Notes: generated from the sequence alone by a model not told the origin. A DNA stretch of 64,000 bases from Streptomyces cadmiisoli (GCF_003261055.1 NZ_CP030073.1:1178001-1242000); one strand, 5' to 3'; positions 24,662 through 33,169 are shown, numbered from the stretch's first letter. Made by a program: numbers and translations.

Positions 24662-24880
24662 ATGAACTGCTACGAATGCAGCACGCAATCCGGCGCGACC
24701 ACAACCGCCGAGGGCGTGTGCCAACGCTGCGGGGCGGGGATCTGCGCCGATCATGTGCGCCTAAGGACTCAGGAACTGCAACAGCAGGCAGGCATGGGCA
24801 GTCGCAGCCAGCCACAACCCGCCCGCCGGCTGCTCTGCCCCCAGTGCGACAAGGTGGAACCCTCCCGGCCCCGGCCCTGA
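24662..24880 (+). CDS. small zinc-ribbon protein (DUF2180-like)
   Basis: A 72-residue cysteine-rich protein beginning MNCYECSTQSG, with the ATG placed after GGAG. Cysteine pairs Cys-x2-Cys near the N-terminus, then CQRCGAGICADH, then CPQC near the C-terminus give a treble-clef/zinc-ribbon pattern. Short actinobacterial proteins with this start belong to the DUF2180 family of unknown function. It stands alone after the GntR gene and ends just before a strong hairpin. It is probably cytoplasmic. Confidence 0.8.
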   Translation: MNCYECSTQSGATTTAEGVCQRCGAGICADHVRLRTQELQQQAGMGSRSQPQPARRLLCPQCDKVEPSRPRP

Positions 24881-24887
24881 GGTCACA

Positions 24888-24924
24888 CGCACGCACCCGG
24901 CGGTCCGCGCGCCGGGTGCGTGCG
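24888..24924 (+). terminator. hairpin after small zinc-ribbon gene
   Basis: Perfect 15-bp stem, CGCACGCACCCGGCG (24888-24902) and its complement (24910-24924), with a 7-base loop, starting 7 bases after the stop codon. The rest of the gap to 25164 shows no gene. Confidence 0.8.
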
Positions 24925-25164
24925 CGACAGGTGCATGCGCGGCGGCCGCCGTGCCGGTCCGGGTGGCACCGGGTACGGGTCCCGGCGGCCACCCCGCGAT
25001 GAGACCGCGCACCCCGCCCGGTGGCCACCCCGCAGCGAAGTGACGTGCCCGGTCCGGGGCGCCGTCCTCGCGGATGTCCGTCCGGCTCCACCGGACCGAC
25101 TCGTACCTCGTCCGGGCCTTGCCCGACCGGGGTGTGCTCTACCGACGCATGCTCGCCCTGGCCG

Positions 25165-25629
25165 TCACATCTGACCGGGACGGATCCGGCCGTGCCACTC
25201 TCCCGATTCACCGCCGCGGTCCTCGACGAACTCCTTGAAGTGCCGCATGTCGCCCTTCACCCGCCGGTCGATCATCCCGGTCATGTCCGCCGTCCTCTCC
25301 GCGGCCCCCGAGGGATCGACGTCCATGACGAGTGCCACCCGTGTGTGGTTCTCGTCCAGGGCCTGGAAACTGACCATGCCGCGCTGCTCGGGATGGCCGC
25401 CGACGGTCCGCCAGGTGATGCGCTCGTTGGGGAACTGGTCGACGATCTCGGTGTCGAACTCCCGGCGCACGCCACCGATCTTCGTCGTCCAGTGGTTGTG
25501 GCGCTCGTCGACCTGCCGGACCTCTTCGACGCCTTCCATGAAGTTCGGGAACTCCTCGAACTGCGTCCACTGGTTGTACGCGGTCGTCACCGGGACGGCG
25601 ACGTCGATCGATTCCTTCACCATGCTCAT
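25165..25629 (-). CDS. SRPBCC (START-like cyclase/dehydrase) protein
   Basis: A 154-residue START-like protein. The start at 25629 follows GGAGG with 7 bases between; the upstream frame is rejected. It shows the fold's hallmarks: IDVAVPVTTAYNQWTQFEEFPNFMEGVEEV at the N-terminus (landmark residues about 7-36) and FVEDRGGESGEWHGRI at the end. Such proteins bind hydrophobic ligands; actinobacterial versions of this length are usually annotated cyclase/dehydrase or ribosome-association-like coenzyme Q-binding proteins. It stands alone, so the function is unclear. Confidence 0.82.
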   Translation of the reverse strand: MSMVKESIDVAVPVTTAYNQWTQFEEFPNFMEGVEEVRQVDERHNHWTTKIGGVRREFDTEIVDQFPNERITWRTVGGHPEQRGMVSFQALDENHTRVALVMDVDPSGAAERTADMTGMIDRRVKGDMRHFKEFVEDRGGESGEWHGRIRPGQM

Positions 25630-26104
25630 GGCTGTGCCTCCATACGGTGGCCGGCGCCGGGTCGGCATCCACTGCCGTACGGGCCGGCCACGATCGAGCG
25701 GCTCCGTGCACCGACGGCACATCACCGGACGGCGATGCGCCGGTGCCGGACTCACCGAGTACCCGGGCACCGTCACTCACACAGGGTTCGTGTGCCTCGG
25801 GCGGGCGCCGAGGGCACGTCGCCCGGCTCCGGCGCTCGGTCGGTACGGACGACGGCCAGTTCCTCGGCGCGCTGCCCCCGGTCGATCAGCCCTCCTTCCT
25901 CCCACCACGATGCGCGGGCGAGCAGAAGGGGGCCCAAGGGCTGACCGCGGCGGGCCACTTGTCCGCATCTGCCCCACGTGCTCCGGCACGGACCGTCGTA
26001 CGCGGCGCGCGAAGCCTTGTCGCGCGCCCCCGGCGTCTGATTGGGTACCGCGGCGCGCCCCCGTACGCGACGAGGACGCGGCAGGCGGAAAGGGAACGAG
26101 CGAC
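25630..26104. other. 475-base intergenic region without a supported gene
   Basis: This gap lies between the divergently oriented SRPBCC gene and the maleylpyruvate-isomerase-like gene. Frames open in it have the arginine/proline-rich composition of chance frames in GC-rich DNA and no recognisable motif. It must contain both promoters, but none is clear. Confidence 0.5.
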
Positions 26105-26941
26105 GTGCAACCGACCGTGCGGCAGGACATGACCGGGCCGCTGCCCGAAGGACTCGCCGAGGCGCTCCGCGCGACCGCCGAGGAGATAGCCGCACTGCTG
26201 CGCGACGTGCCCGACACGGCGATCCCCGTTCCCGGTCTGGAGTGGTCGGTCGGCGAGGTCGCCGCGCATCTGGCGCAGGCCAACGAGCTGATGGCCGACC
26301 TCGCGTCCGGTCGCGAACGCCCCTACGGCGACGGAACGCCGCAGAGTCTGGCGGCGGCCAACGCGCGGGCACTGGAGGCGTTCGAGGAGCGTCGGGCCGA
26401 ACCGCTCGCGGCGATGATCGCGGAGCGGACCGAGGTGTTCCTGAAGGCGGTGGAACGGGCCGAGGACGCCACGTCCGACAGCGGTACCGCGCTCGTCACA
26501 CCGCTCGGCCCGATGAACCGGGCGGTGCTCGCGTCCTACCTGCTCACACACATGCTCGGCCACGGCTACGACCTCGCTCGTGCGCTCCGCCGCCCGCACA
26601 TGATCGACCGCGACCGGGTCGAGCTGTGCATGCCGTTCATGCTCGCCGTCATGCCGGCCGTCGCCGACAAGGCCGCCACCGCCGGCCTCACGGCGCGCTA
26701 CACCGTCCGCCTCCGCGACGGCTCCCCGTTCGGGGTCGGCCTGGCCGACGGCGACGTGCACGTCGTCGCGGGGCCGATGGAACGGGCTGACTGCACCATC
26801 CTCATCGACCCGGTGGCCTTCCTGCTCATCGCGCTGGGCCGCCGCAACCCCTGGCGTGCCATCGCCCGGGGGCAGGTCCTCACCTGGGGGCGCAAACCCT
26901 GGCTCGGCCCGCGCTTCCCCACCCTGTTCACCGCGCCCTGA
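26105..26941 (+). CDS. maleylpyruvate isomerase N-terminal (DinB-like), mycothiol-type protein
   Basis: A 278-residue protein with a four-helix DinB/maleylpyruvate-isomerase fold. The family metal ligand His is seen in LEWSVGEVAAHLAQAN, with a later TYLLTHMLGHGYD-like stretch (ASYLLTHMLGHGYDLARAL). The C-terminal about 90 residues resemble a sterol-carrier (SCP2) domain. Actinobacterial members use mycothiol as cofactor for isomerisation, transfer or detoxification. GTG 26105 is taken after AGGGA; ATG 26129 is possible. It is alone on the plus strand and shares a complex terminator with the convergent SnoaL gene. Confidence 0.82.
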   Translation: MQPTVRQDMTGPLPEGLAEALRATAEEIAALLRDVPDTAIPVPGLEWSVGEVAAHLAQANELMADLASGRERPYGDGTPQSLAAANARALEAFEERRAEPLAAMIAERTEVFLKAVERAEDATSDSGTALVTPLGPMNRAVLASYLLTHMLGHGYDLARALRRPHMIDRDRVELCMPFMLAVMPAVADKAATAGLTARYTVRLRDGSPFGVGLADGDVHVVAGPMERADCTILIDPVAFLLIALGRRNPWRAIARGQVLTWGRKPWLGPRFPTLFTAP

Positions 26942-26947
26942 ACCACC

Positions 26948-27000
26948 GCGCGGCACCGCCGGCCGGCGGGCGTGTCCCGGACCGTGGTCCGGTGCCGCGC
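26948..27000. terminator. multi-branched hairpin between convergent genes
   Basis: Outer perfect stem GCGCGGCACCG (26948-26958) with CGGTGCCGCGC (26990-27000). Inside are a CCGCCGG/CCGGCGG palindrome and the stem CCGGACC-GT-GGTCCGG (26977-26992), which competes with the outer stem. Likely bidirectional terminator. Confidence 0.7.
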
Positions 27001-27020
27001 ACGTCCGCCGGCCCGGAGCG

Positions 27021-27395
27021 TCACCCGTCGAGGCGGGAGACCTGGTAGTGGCTGATGTACCAGTCACCGTCCATGTGCTTCAGCAGCACGCCCAGGTGGA
27101 CGTCGACCGTGGGCCGGTCCGGGATCGAGAACTCGACGTTCACATAGCCGAGGACGAGATCGTCCGCGAGGCGCCTGGTCTCCCGGATCCGGTACGCCGG
27201 TGACAGGCCGGCCGGCTGGGAGTCGTAGTACGCCGCGACCCCCGGACGCCCCACGCTGTAGGGGTGCAGCCCCTGGAAGATCGCGTCCTCGGTGAAGCGG
27301 GCGGCGACCTGCCCCGGATCGTGCCGCTCGATGGCGGCCTTCCACTGGTCCAGGACGCCGCGCAGGACCGCTTCGCTGTCTGCCGTGATGCTCAT
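27021..27395 (-). CDS. SnoaL-like/NTF2-fold small protein
   Basis: A 124-residue alpha+beta barrel protein of the SgcJ/EcaC-like NTF2 group (VLDQWKAAIERHDPGQVAARFTEDAIFQG; LLKHMDGDWYISHYQVSRL). These are small-ligand isomerases, hydrolases or binding proteins. It lies 21 bases downstream of an SDR gene on the same strand and surely shares its transcript. The upstream operator at 28184-28201 ties the operon to the TetR gene at 29476-30096. Confidence 0.82.
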   Translation of the reverse strand: MSITADSEAVLRGVLDQWKAAIERHDPGQVAARFTEDAIFQGLHPYSVGRPGVAAYYDSQPAGLSPAYRIRETRRLADDLVLGYVNVEFSIPDRPTVDVHLGVLLKHMDGDWYISHYQVSRLDG

Positions 27396-27416
27396 GCCGT
27401 TCCCTTGTCGGTGCGG

Positions 27417-28130
27417 TCAGTGGCCGGCGCTCATGCCGCCGTCGACGTGCAGGATCTCGCCGGTGACGAAGGGAGCGTTCTCCAGGAAGACGACCGCGTC
27501 GACGATGTCGCTCTGCTCGCCCATCCGCCGGACCGGGTGCAGAGCGGCGAGCCACTCGTGCGTCTCCTCGGGGTGCATGGGCGTCTTGATGGTGCCCGGG
27601 GACACGGCGTTGACGCGGATGCCGCGGGTCGCGTACTCGATGGCGAGGGACTTGGTCGCGGACTGGATGCCGCCCTTGGTCAGCGAGGCCAGCACGGAGG
27701 GCACGTTGGAGTCGGCGTTGTCGACCAGGCTGGTGGTGATGCTGACGATGTGGCCCCCGCCCTGGGCCAGCATCTGCTCCACGGCCAGCTGCGTGATGCG
27801 GAAGAAGCCGGTGACGTTGACACCGGTCACGGTGGCGTAGTCCTCCGGGGTGTACTCGGTGAAGGGCTTGGCGACGAAGACACCCGCGTTGTTGACCAGG
27901 GTGTCGATCCGCCCGAACCGCTCGAGGCCGGCGGCGACGACCCGCTCGGCCGTGGCCGGATCGGAGATGTCGCCGCGGACGGTCAGGATGCCCGGGTCGT
28001 CGGACGGCGCGATCGTGCGTGAGGTGGCGACGACGGCGTGGCCCAGCTTGCGGAAGGCGTCGACCACGCCCGCGCCGATGCCCTGCGAAGCGCCGGTGAC
28101 GACCGCGACCTTCTGGAACTGAGTGCTCAT
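27417..28130 (-). CDS. SDR-family protein with degenerate active site
   Basis: A 237-residue short-chain dehydrogenase. The start at 28130 follows GGAGG with an 8-base spacer. The cofactor motif is VVTGASQGIGAG, NNAG is present (LVNNAGVFV), and the ending is ILHVDGGMSAGH. The catalytic Tyr of YxxxK is replaced: the region reads NVPSVLASLTKGG, so Lys is kept and the Tyr position is Ala. The subfamily may use another proton donor or be non-classical. It is the first gene of an operon with a SnoaL-like gene and is preceded by a palindrome shared with a nearby TetR gene. Confidence 0.85.
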   Translation of the reverse strand: MSTQFQKVAVVTGASQGIGAGVVDAFRKLGHAVVATSRTIAPSDDPGILTVRGDISDPATAERVVAAGLERFGRIDTLVNNAGVFVAKPFTEYTPEDYATVTGVNVTGFFRITQLAVEQMLAQGGGHIVSITTSLVDNADSNVPSVLASLTKGGIQSATKSLAIEYATRGIRVNAVSPGTIKTPMHPEETHEWLAALHPVRRMGEQSDIVDAVVFLENAPFVTGEILHVDGGMSAGH

Positions 28131-28183
28131 GATGACTTCCTCCAAGATGAGTGGGGACTGCCCCGACCAGCCGGACTTCCAAC

Positions 28184-28201
28184 TAGCCGACCGGTCGACT
28201 A
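28184..28201. promoter_or_regulatory. TetR operator before SDR/SnoaL operon
   Basis: Near-perfect 18-bp palindrome TAGCCGACCGGTCGACTA, 54 bases upstream of the SDR start. The 14-mer CGACCGGTCGACTA is identical to the one in front of the TetR gene at 30110-30123. Confidence 0.75.
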
Positions 28202-28301
28202 TTTGAAGTTAGGCATCCGGCGGACTTGAAGTCAAAGGTCTGCGGGGGCCGGCCCGGGACCGGCTTCCTTCCACCTGATAGGCGTAGCCTCGCAGACATG
28301 G

Positions 28302-29243
28302 TCAGCGGGCCGGCTCGCGCCGCCCGTCCGGTTGCCGGTAGGGGTCGTCCGCGGGCAGCCATACGCCCGGACCGTGGAGGCCGAGGTCTCCGACGCCGTC
28401 GCACAGGGCGTCGACCACGGCGAGGACCGCCGCGCGCTCCTCGCTGCGCCGCCACACCAGCGACCACGTCCAGCGCAGCTCAGGCGCCGTGACGGGGCGC
28501 CGCACCAGGTCCGGCGGCAGCGGACCGTTCTGGCCCTTGGGCGAGTTGACCACGGGGCGCCCGCTGCTGCGGACGTGGTCGAAGAAGGCGGGACCGGTGA
28601 TCCCGCCGTCCGAGATGCGCACCGCGCGGGCCCCGGTCCGCTCGGCGGCTTCCTCGGCGTAGGCGTTCCATGACGACCAGGAGGTGGTGTCGTCGTCCAG
28701 GAGGACGGTCGTGTCCTCGGCCCGCACGTCAGCGGTGTCGCCACCGGTGGAGACGGCGTACAGCCGGTCGGCACCGAGGAGGCGGGCCCGCAGCCCGTGC
28801 CGCTTCAGGTCCTCGTTCCGCACCCAGCACACCGCGAGGTCCAGGCTGCCGTCGGCGACCCGGGCGGCCTGGGTGTGGGAGGGCGCGATCCAGGCGTCCA
28901 CATGGAGCCGGGCCACCGACGAGGCACGGGCGGTGAGGTCCGGTGGGAGCCAGTTGACATAGCCGAGGCGCACCGACTGCGACCCGGACAGCCGGCGGGC
29001 ACAGCGTTCGAGGTCGTCGGCGCGTTGCAGCAGGGCGCGCGTGTACGGGAGCAGGGCCGAGCCGGCCGGGGTGAGCGACACCGAACGGCGATCACGGTCG
29101 AACAGGCGTACGCCGAGGTCGCGTTCGAGCGCCTTGATCTGCTGGGACAGCGAGGGACCGGCGATCAGGAGCCGCTCGGCGGCCCGGCCGAAGTGCAGTT
29201 CCTCGGCGACGGCAACGAAGTACCGCAGTTGGCGCAGCTCCAC
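28302..29243 (-). CDS. LysR-family transcriptional regulator
   Basis: A 313-residue LysR regulator with the HTH at residues about 3-60 (MELRQLRYFVAVAEELHFG, LSQQIKALERDLGVRLFDR, VSLTPAGSALL). The effector domain is present and of normal length; the C-terminus is Arg/Pro-rich (WLPADDPYRQPDGRREPAR). It sits between the SDR/SnoaL operon and the TetR gene, all on the minus strand. It lies about 100 bases downstream from no obvious target of its own, so the role is unclear. A 232-base gap upstream (29244-29475) contains degenerate GTCAGC-rich repeats around 29395-29470. Confidence 0.88.
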   Translation of the reverse strand: MELRQLRYFVAVAEELHFGRAAERLLIAGPSLSQQIKALERDLGVRLFDRDRRSVSLTPAGSALLPYTRALLQRADDLERCARRLSGSQSVRLGYVNWLPPDLTARASSVARLHVDAWIAPSHTQAARVADGSLDLAVCWVRNEDLKRHGLRARLLGADRLYAVSTGGDTADVRAEDTTVLLDDDTTSWSSWNAYAEEAAERTGARAVRISDGGITGPAFFDHVRSSGRPVVNSPKGQNGPLPPDLVRRPVTAPELRWTWSLVWRRSEERAAVLAVVDALCDGVGDLGLHGPGVWLPADDPYRQPDGRREPAR

Positions 29244-29475
29244 GCCGCCATGCTACGTCCCGTGGAGGCCGCCCCCACCCGCGGGCGGGAAGCCCTCGGC
29301 GACCCCGGGTCGTGTGGAGGTCGCACGACCCGGCGGCACGGACCCGGGGCAGCGACCGGCGGCAGAGATGAGCCGTCCGCCGCAAGTCGTCCGCGGTCAG
29401 CGGTAGGGGGTCAGCGGTGAGTCGTCAGCCATCAGCGGGGGTCGTGAGCCGTCAGCGGGGGGTGTCAGCCATACG

Positions 29476-30096
29476 TCAGGCGCCCGCCGCAGCCTGCTGC
29501 GCGGCGTTCGCGCCGAGCAGCGCCAGGCAGTTCGCCCACAGCGGTCCGAGCCACTGGGTGTCGTTGTAGAGCTTGGCGAACATCACCCGGCCCTCCAGCT
29601 GGGCCACCACCGCCCGCGCGGCCGCCCGCGTGTCCGCCGCCGCGATCTCCTCGCGCTCCGCGGCCTCGTCCAGGACCGCGCCGACCATCTCGACCTGCGC
29701 CTCGAAGATCTCCTGGAGCCGTGCGCGCACGGCCTCGGTCTGGTTGCTCATCTCCAGGGTGAGGTTGCCGAACAGACAACCCGCGACGGTGCCGCAGTCG
29801 TGCTGCCCGGCGCGCTGCGCGGCCTCCGTCTCCTCGAACAGCAGCCGCAGCCGCTCCAGCGGCTCCGCGTCCGCCCCGAGGATCCGAGTCCAGGTACGCC
29901 GCTGGCCGGCCCACTGCTCGTCGATGACAGCGAGCGCCAGGGCTTCCTTGGACTCGTAGAAGTAGTAGAAGCTCCCCTTGGGCACGCCGGCCGCCTTGCA
30001 GATCTCGGCCACGCCCAGGGCCGAGTAGCCGCGCAGCTCGATGAGCGAGCGCGCGGCGGTCAGGATCTTCTCCCCGGCATCACTGGTCCGTCCCAT
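29476..30096 (-). CDS. TetR-family regulator
   Basis: A 206-residue TetR regulator. The HTH spans about residues 10-55 (YSALGVAEICKAAGVPKGSFYYFYESKEAL) and the C-terminal domain has the CLFGNLTLEMSNQ stretch typical of the subgroup. There is no ribosome site before the ATG; a -10-like TACACT lies 7 bases upstream, so the mRNA is probably leaderless. The operator at 30106-30123 overlaps this promoter, and an identical 14-mer precedes the SDR/SnoaL operon. It probably represses itself and that operon until an electrophile or small ligand binds. Confidence 0.88.
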   Translation of the reverse strand: MGRTSDAGEKILTAARSLIELRGYSALGVAEICKAAGVPKGSFYYFYESKEALALAVIDEQWAGQRRTWTRILGADAEPLERLRLLFEETEAAQRAGQHDCGTVAGCLFGNLTLEMSNQTEAVRARLQEIFEAQVEMVGAVLDEAAEREEIAAADTRAAARAVVAQLEGRVMFAKLYNDTQWLGPLWANCLALLGANAAQQAAAGA

Positions 30097-30105
30097 AAAT
30101 GTAAG

Positions 30106-30123
30106 TGTACGACCGGTCGACTA
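30106..30123. promoter_or_regulatory. TetR autoregulatory operator
   Basis: The 14-mer CGACCGGTCGACTA at 30110-30123 is identical to that at 28188-28201; the four bases on the left differ. It lies 10 bases before the TetR ATG and overlaps the presumed leaderless promoter (TACACT on the minus strand). Confidence 0.75.
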
Positions 30124-30248
30124 TCGGCCTTGGGGAACCGGCGGGCGCTGGGCAGGACCCGCTCTCGCTGTCTCGGACAGGCTGATTCGCCCTGCAATAT
30201 TCACCGATGACTGGGTCGTACGGTGGGTGTTCATCAGCTGGGGGCCAG

Positions 30249-30903
30249 GTGCCGGACCAGCCCCTGCGAACCGTCGGGGCCTCGGGCGCGCTGCACGATC
30301 TGCTCCCGAGCGCGCTGTGGCGCGAGGACGAGGAGAGGCGGGTCCTGGAGTGGTCGCCGGCCGCGGAGGACCTGCTCGGTCACCGGCCCGAGGCCGTCCT
30401 GGGCCGCCCCGCTCGTGACGTACTGGTCCCGGACGGCGACCGGGCACTCGCCGAAGCGCCGGCGCGGCGGGTCCAGGCGGGCGAGACCGTGGTGGGCACG
30501 TTCTGCGCGCGTCACCGTGACGGCCACCGGGTGACGCCGGAGACATGCATCGTGCCGGTCACGGACAGGGCACCCTCCGCCGGCCGTCGCCGCGCCCGGT
30601 GCGGCGATCACCTTTCGCGACGGTCCGCAGGGCACCCCCTGGGGACGGGGCTCGGGGACTTCCGGACCGAACACGTCCCCCTGCCGCCGGGCGGTCTGCT
30701 CGTCCTGTAAACACCGACGGCATCATCGAGAGCCGGGACCGGGACGTCGACCAGGCAATGGCCCAGCTCGCCCGGGCACCTGCGCCACCACGGACAGTCG
30801 CTCGAGGCGCTCTGCGACAGCGTCCTGCGTGAACTGCTTCCGAGCCCCGCGCAGGACGACGTCGCGCTGCTGATGGCCAGGCCCCGGGGCGAGCCCGGTT
30901 GAG
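30249..30903 (+). pseudogene. remnant of PAS-SpoIIE (PP2C) phosphatase
   Basis: The first part (30249 to about 30600) encodes a PAS-like domain (DLLPSALWREDEERRVLEWSPAAEDLLGHRPEAVLGRP in sense, split here by description only). It then jumps to the last part of a SpoIIE-type phosphatase: GTGLGDFRTEHVPLPPGGLLVL and a stop at 30708-30710. Two extra bases after CTGTA break the expected LYTDGIIESR. Reading on with one more shift near 30765 recovers HLRHHGQSLEALCDSVL and DDVALLMARPRGEPG to a stop at 30901-30903. Most of the phosphatase core is deleted. Functional homologues act on anti-anti-sigma proteins; this copy cannot. Confidence 0.8.
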
Positions 30904-30940
30904 GACATGAAGGGGGCCGGGCGGCTCCGTAGCGGGCCGG

Positions 30941-31912
30941 TCACACCGTCCGGGTCAGTGCCGTCCCGAGTGCCATGCGCAGGACGTGCACGGCCTGCTC
31001 GACGGCGGCGGTCGCGGCCCGCGTCGGGCGTACGGGGTTGAGCGTCATGAAGTCGTGCAGGATGCCGTTGTAGCGGACGCTGGTCGTGGGAACACCGGCC
31101 TCGGCCAGCCGGCGCGCATAGGCTTCGCCCTCGTCGCGCAGCACGTCGTTCTCGTCGACGATCACGAATGCCGGCGGCAGTCCGGCGAGGTCGTCGAGTG
31201 CGGCACGCAGCGGGGACGCCGTGATCTCGTGGCGCCGCGGACCGCGGTCGGGGATGTAGCAGTCCCAGAACCACTCCATGGCCTTGGCGGTGAGGAAGGG
31301 GCCCCGAGCGAACTCCCGGTAGCTGGCGGTGTCCTGGGCGGCGTCCGTGGCCGGGTAGTACAGCGACTGGTGCACGAAGCCCACGTCGCCCCGCCGCTTC
31401 GCCATGATCGCGACGGCCGCCGCCAGGTTGCCTCCGGACGAGTCCCCGGCCACCGCCGTCCGACCGGCGTCCAGTCCCTCGCCCGCCCCGTGCCGGGTGA
31501 TCCACCGCGCGGTCGCGTACGCCTGCTCGACGGCCACCGGGTAGCGGGCCTCCGGCGAACGGTCGTACTCGACGAAAGCGACGGCCGCCCGCACACCGTC
31601 GCACAGTTCGCGGATGAGCCGGTCGTGCGTGCCCGAGTCGCCGAGGACCCAGCCGCCTCCGTGGAGATAGAGGATCACCGGCAGCGGACCCGCCGCTCCG
31701 ACCGGCTTGATCAGCCTGACCCGCACGTCACCCACCTCGGCGGGCACCGACAGCCACCTGTCCTCGCCGATCGCGGCCTTCTCGACCGGAGCGGCCTGAA
31801 GCTCGTCGAGAGCCTTGCGTGCGCGCACCGGTCCGAGCTCGTACGGGAAGGGCGGCTTCGACGTCGCGTCGGCGATCTCCTGGGCCTCAGGCTCGAGGAA
31901 GTGCTGTGGCAT
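30941..31912 (-). CDS. alpha/beta hydrolase fold-3 esterase (HSL type)
   Basis: A 323-residue esterase of the hormone-sensitive-lipase family. The start at 31912 follows AGGAG; the longer frame adds 27 unlikely residues. The oxyanion motif is LYLHGGGWVLGD and the nucleophile elbow is AGDSSGGNLAAA; the acid lies in VIVDENDVLRDEG and the His in GILHDFMTLN. It is cytoplasmic and hydrolyses short acyl esters or related substrates. It is divergent from a TrmB/LuxR-type regulator; a 12-bp direct repeat lies between them, 32 bases upstream of the start. Confidence 0.9.
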   Translation of the reverse strand: MPQHFLEPEAQEIADATSKPPFPYELGPVRARKALDELQAAPVEKAAIGEDRWLSVPAEVGDVRVRLIKPVGAAGPLPVILYLHGGGWVLGDSGTHDRLIRELCDGVRAAVAFVEYDRSPEARYPVAVEQAYATARWITRHGAGEGLDAGRTAVAGDSSGGNLAAAVAIMAKRRGDVGFVHQSLYYPATDAAQDTASYREFARGPFLTAKAMEWFWDCYIPDRGPRRHEITASPLRAALDDLAGLPPAFVIVDENDVLRDEGEAYARRLAEAGVPTTSVRYNGILHDFMTLNPVRPTRAATAAVEQAVHVLRMALGTALTRTV

Positions 31913-31943
31913 TGTCTCGCTCCTTTCGGCGTTTGCTCCGCAC

Positions 31944-31989
31944 TTCGAGCATTTCAGCCCGGGACGAATTCCACTATTTCGAGCATTTC
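31944..31989. promoter_or_regulatory. direct-repeat operator candidate upstream of esterase
   Basis: TTCGAGCATTTC occurs exactly twice, at 31944-31955 and 31978-31989, 34 bases start to start (about three helical turns). The repeats lie in the divergent gap between the esterase and the TrmB/LuxR-type regulator gene. Such phasing suits a dimer of dimers. Confidence 0.6.
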
Positions 31990-32167
31990 TCACTTGCCGG
32001 AATATCCCTCAACAAAAGCCCAGGGATGGGTTGATCTTCGACGGTGACTTCCGCGGGAGGCGCTGTGAGAATGCACTGACCGCAGCGGAGATCTGATGGA
32101 GGCGAGGACGATGCTGTGAACGCCCCCGCCGTGCCGCCACGGCCGACCAAGACCCGGGGAGGAATAC

Positions 32168-33169
32168 ATGCTGGAAGCGCTGGGACTGTCGGCCGGGGAG
32201 ACGGATGTGTACCGCGCCCTCGTCGTCGCCGTCACGGCGTCGGCGGGCGAGGTGTCCGCCACGACCGGTCTCGACAGCCGGACCGCCGAGCGGATGCTCG
32301 TCGCTCTGGAGGACAAGGGACTGGCCCGTGGAGTGGAGGGGACCTCGGGACGGTTCGCCGCCAACCCGCCCGACATCTCCCTGCTGCCGCAGCTCGAACG
32401 CCAGGCCGACGAACTCGGCAAGGCGCGCGCCGCCGTGTCCGAACTGATGGAGACCTACCGGCGCAACGCCTGGATCCGCGACGCGGGCGAAGTGGTCGAG
32501 TTCATCACGGGAGCCGCGGCCCTGCGCCAGCGACTGCGGCAGGTCCAGGACAGCGCGCGCGAGGAACTGCTGTGGTTCTGCCGTGCGCAGTACGTCGCGA
32601 TGCCGTCCGGCACCAACCAGGCCGAGTTCGACGCCCTGACGCGCGGGGTCGAGTACCGCGTGCTGTACGAGCAGGCGTTCTTCGACGACGCCGGCGGTAT
32701 GGAGAACATCGTGAAGGCGGTGCGGGCCGGGGAGATCGCGCGAGCCGTGGCAACGTTGCCATTGCGGATGGCGATCGCCGACCGGGTGGTGGCGATCTGT
32801 CCGTTGGCTCCCGCCGGACCGGCCGGTGACCCGCGTGAGGTGACGGCGGCCGTCGTCCGGGGCAGCAGTCTGCTGGAGGCGCTGGTCGCGCTGTTCGAGC
32901 GCTACTGGGAACTCGGGGCGCCGCTGCGGGTGACTCCTGAGGGCCGGATCGGCGCGCACATGCTGGAATCCGATGCCGACTCGCTGACGGTCGAGGACCA
33001 GCGTCTGCTGTCCCTGATGGTCGCGGGCCTCACCGACGAGTCGATCGCCGGTCAGCTCGGCATCAGCAGACGCACCGTGCAGCGCCGCATCCAGCACCTG
33101 ATGACCATCGCCGGTGTCGCGACCCGGATGCAGCTCGGCTGGCAGGCCGCGCGACGCAACTGGATCTGA
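32168..33169 (+). CDS. TrmB-like N-terminus plus LuxR-type HTH regulator
   Basis: A 333-residue regulator with two DNA-binding regions. ATG 32168 follows GGAGGAATAC. Residues about 1-70 form a TrmB-like winged helix (LGLSAGETDVYRALV, then SRTAERMLVALEDKGLARG), and residues about 275-330 a LuxR/GerE HTH (SLMVAGLTDESIAGQLGISRRTVQRRIQHLM). The middle (about 90-260) resembles the phospholipase-D-like effector region of this Streptomyces family. No phosphorylation domain is visible. It probably controls the divergent esterase through the direct repeats at 31944-31989. Confidence 0.85.
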   Translation: MLEALGLSAGETDVYRALVVAVTASAGEVSATTGLDSRTAERMLVALEDKGLARGVEGTSGRFAANPPDISLLPQLERQADELGKARAAVSELMETYRRNAWIRDAGEVVEFITGAAALRQRLRQVQDSAREELLWFCRAQYVAMPSGTNQAEFDALTRGVEYRVLYEQAFFDDAGGMENIVKAVRAGEIARAVATLPLRMAIADRVVAICPLAPAGPAGDPREVTAAVVRGSSLLEALVALFERYWELGAPLRVTPEGRIGAHMLESDADSLTVEDQRLLSLMVAGLTDESIAGQLGISRRTVQRRIQHLMTIAGVATRMQLGWQAARRNWI

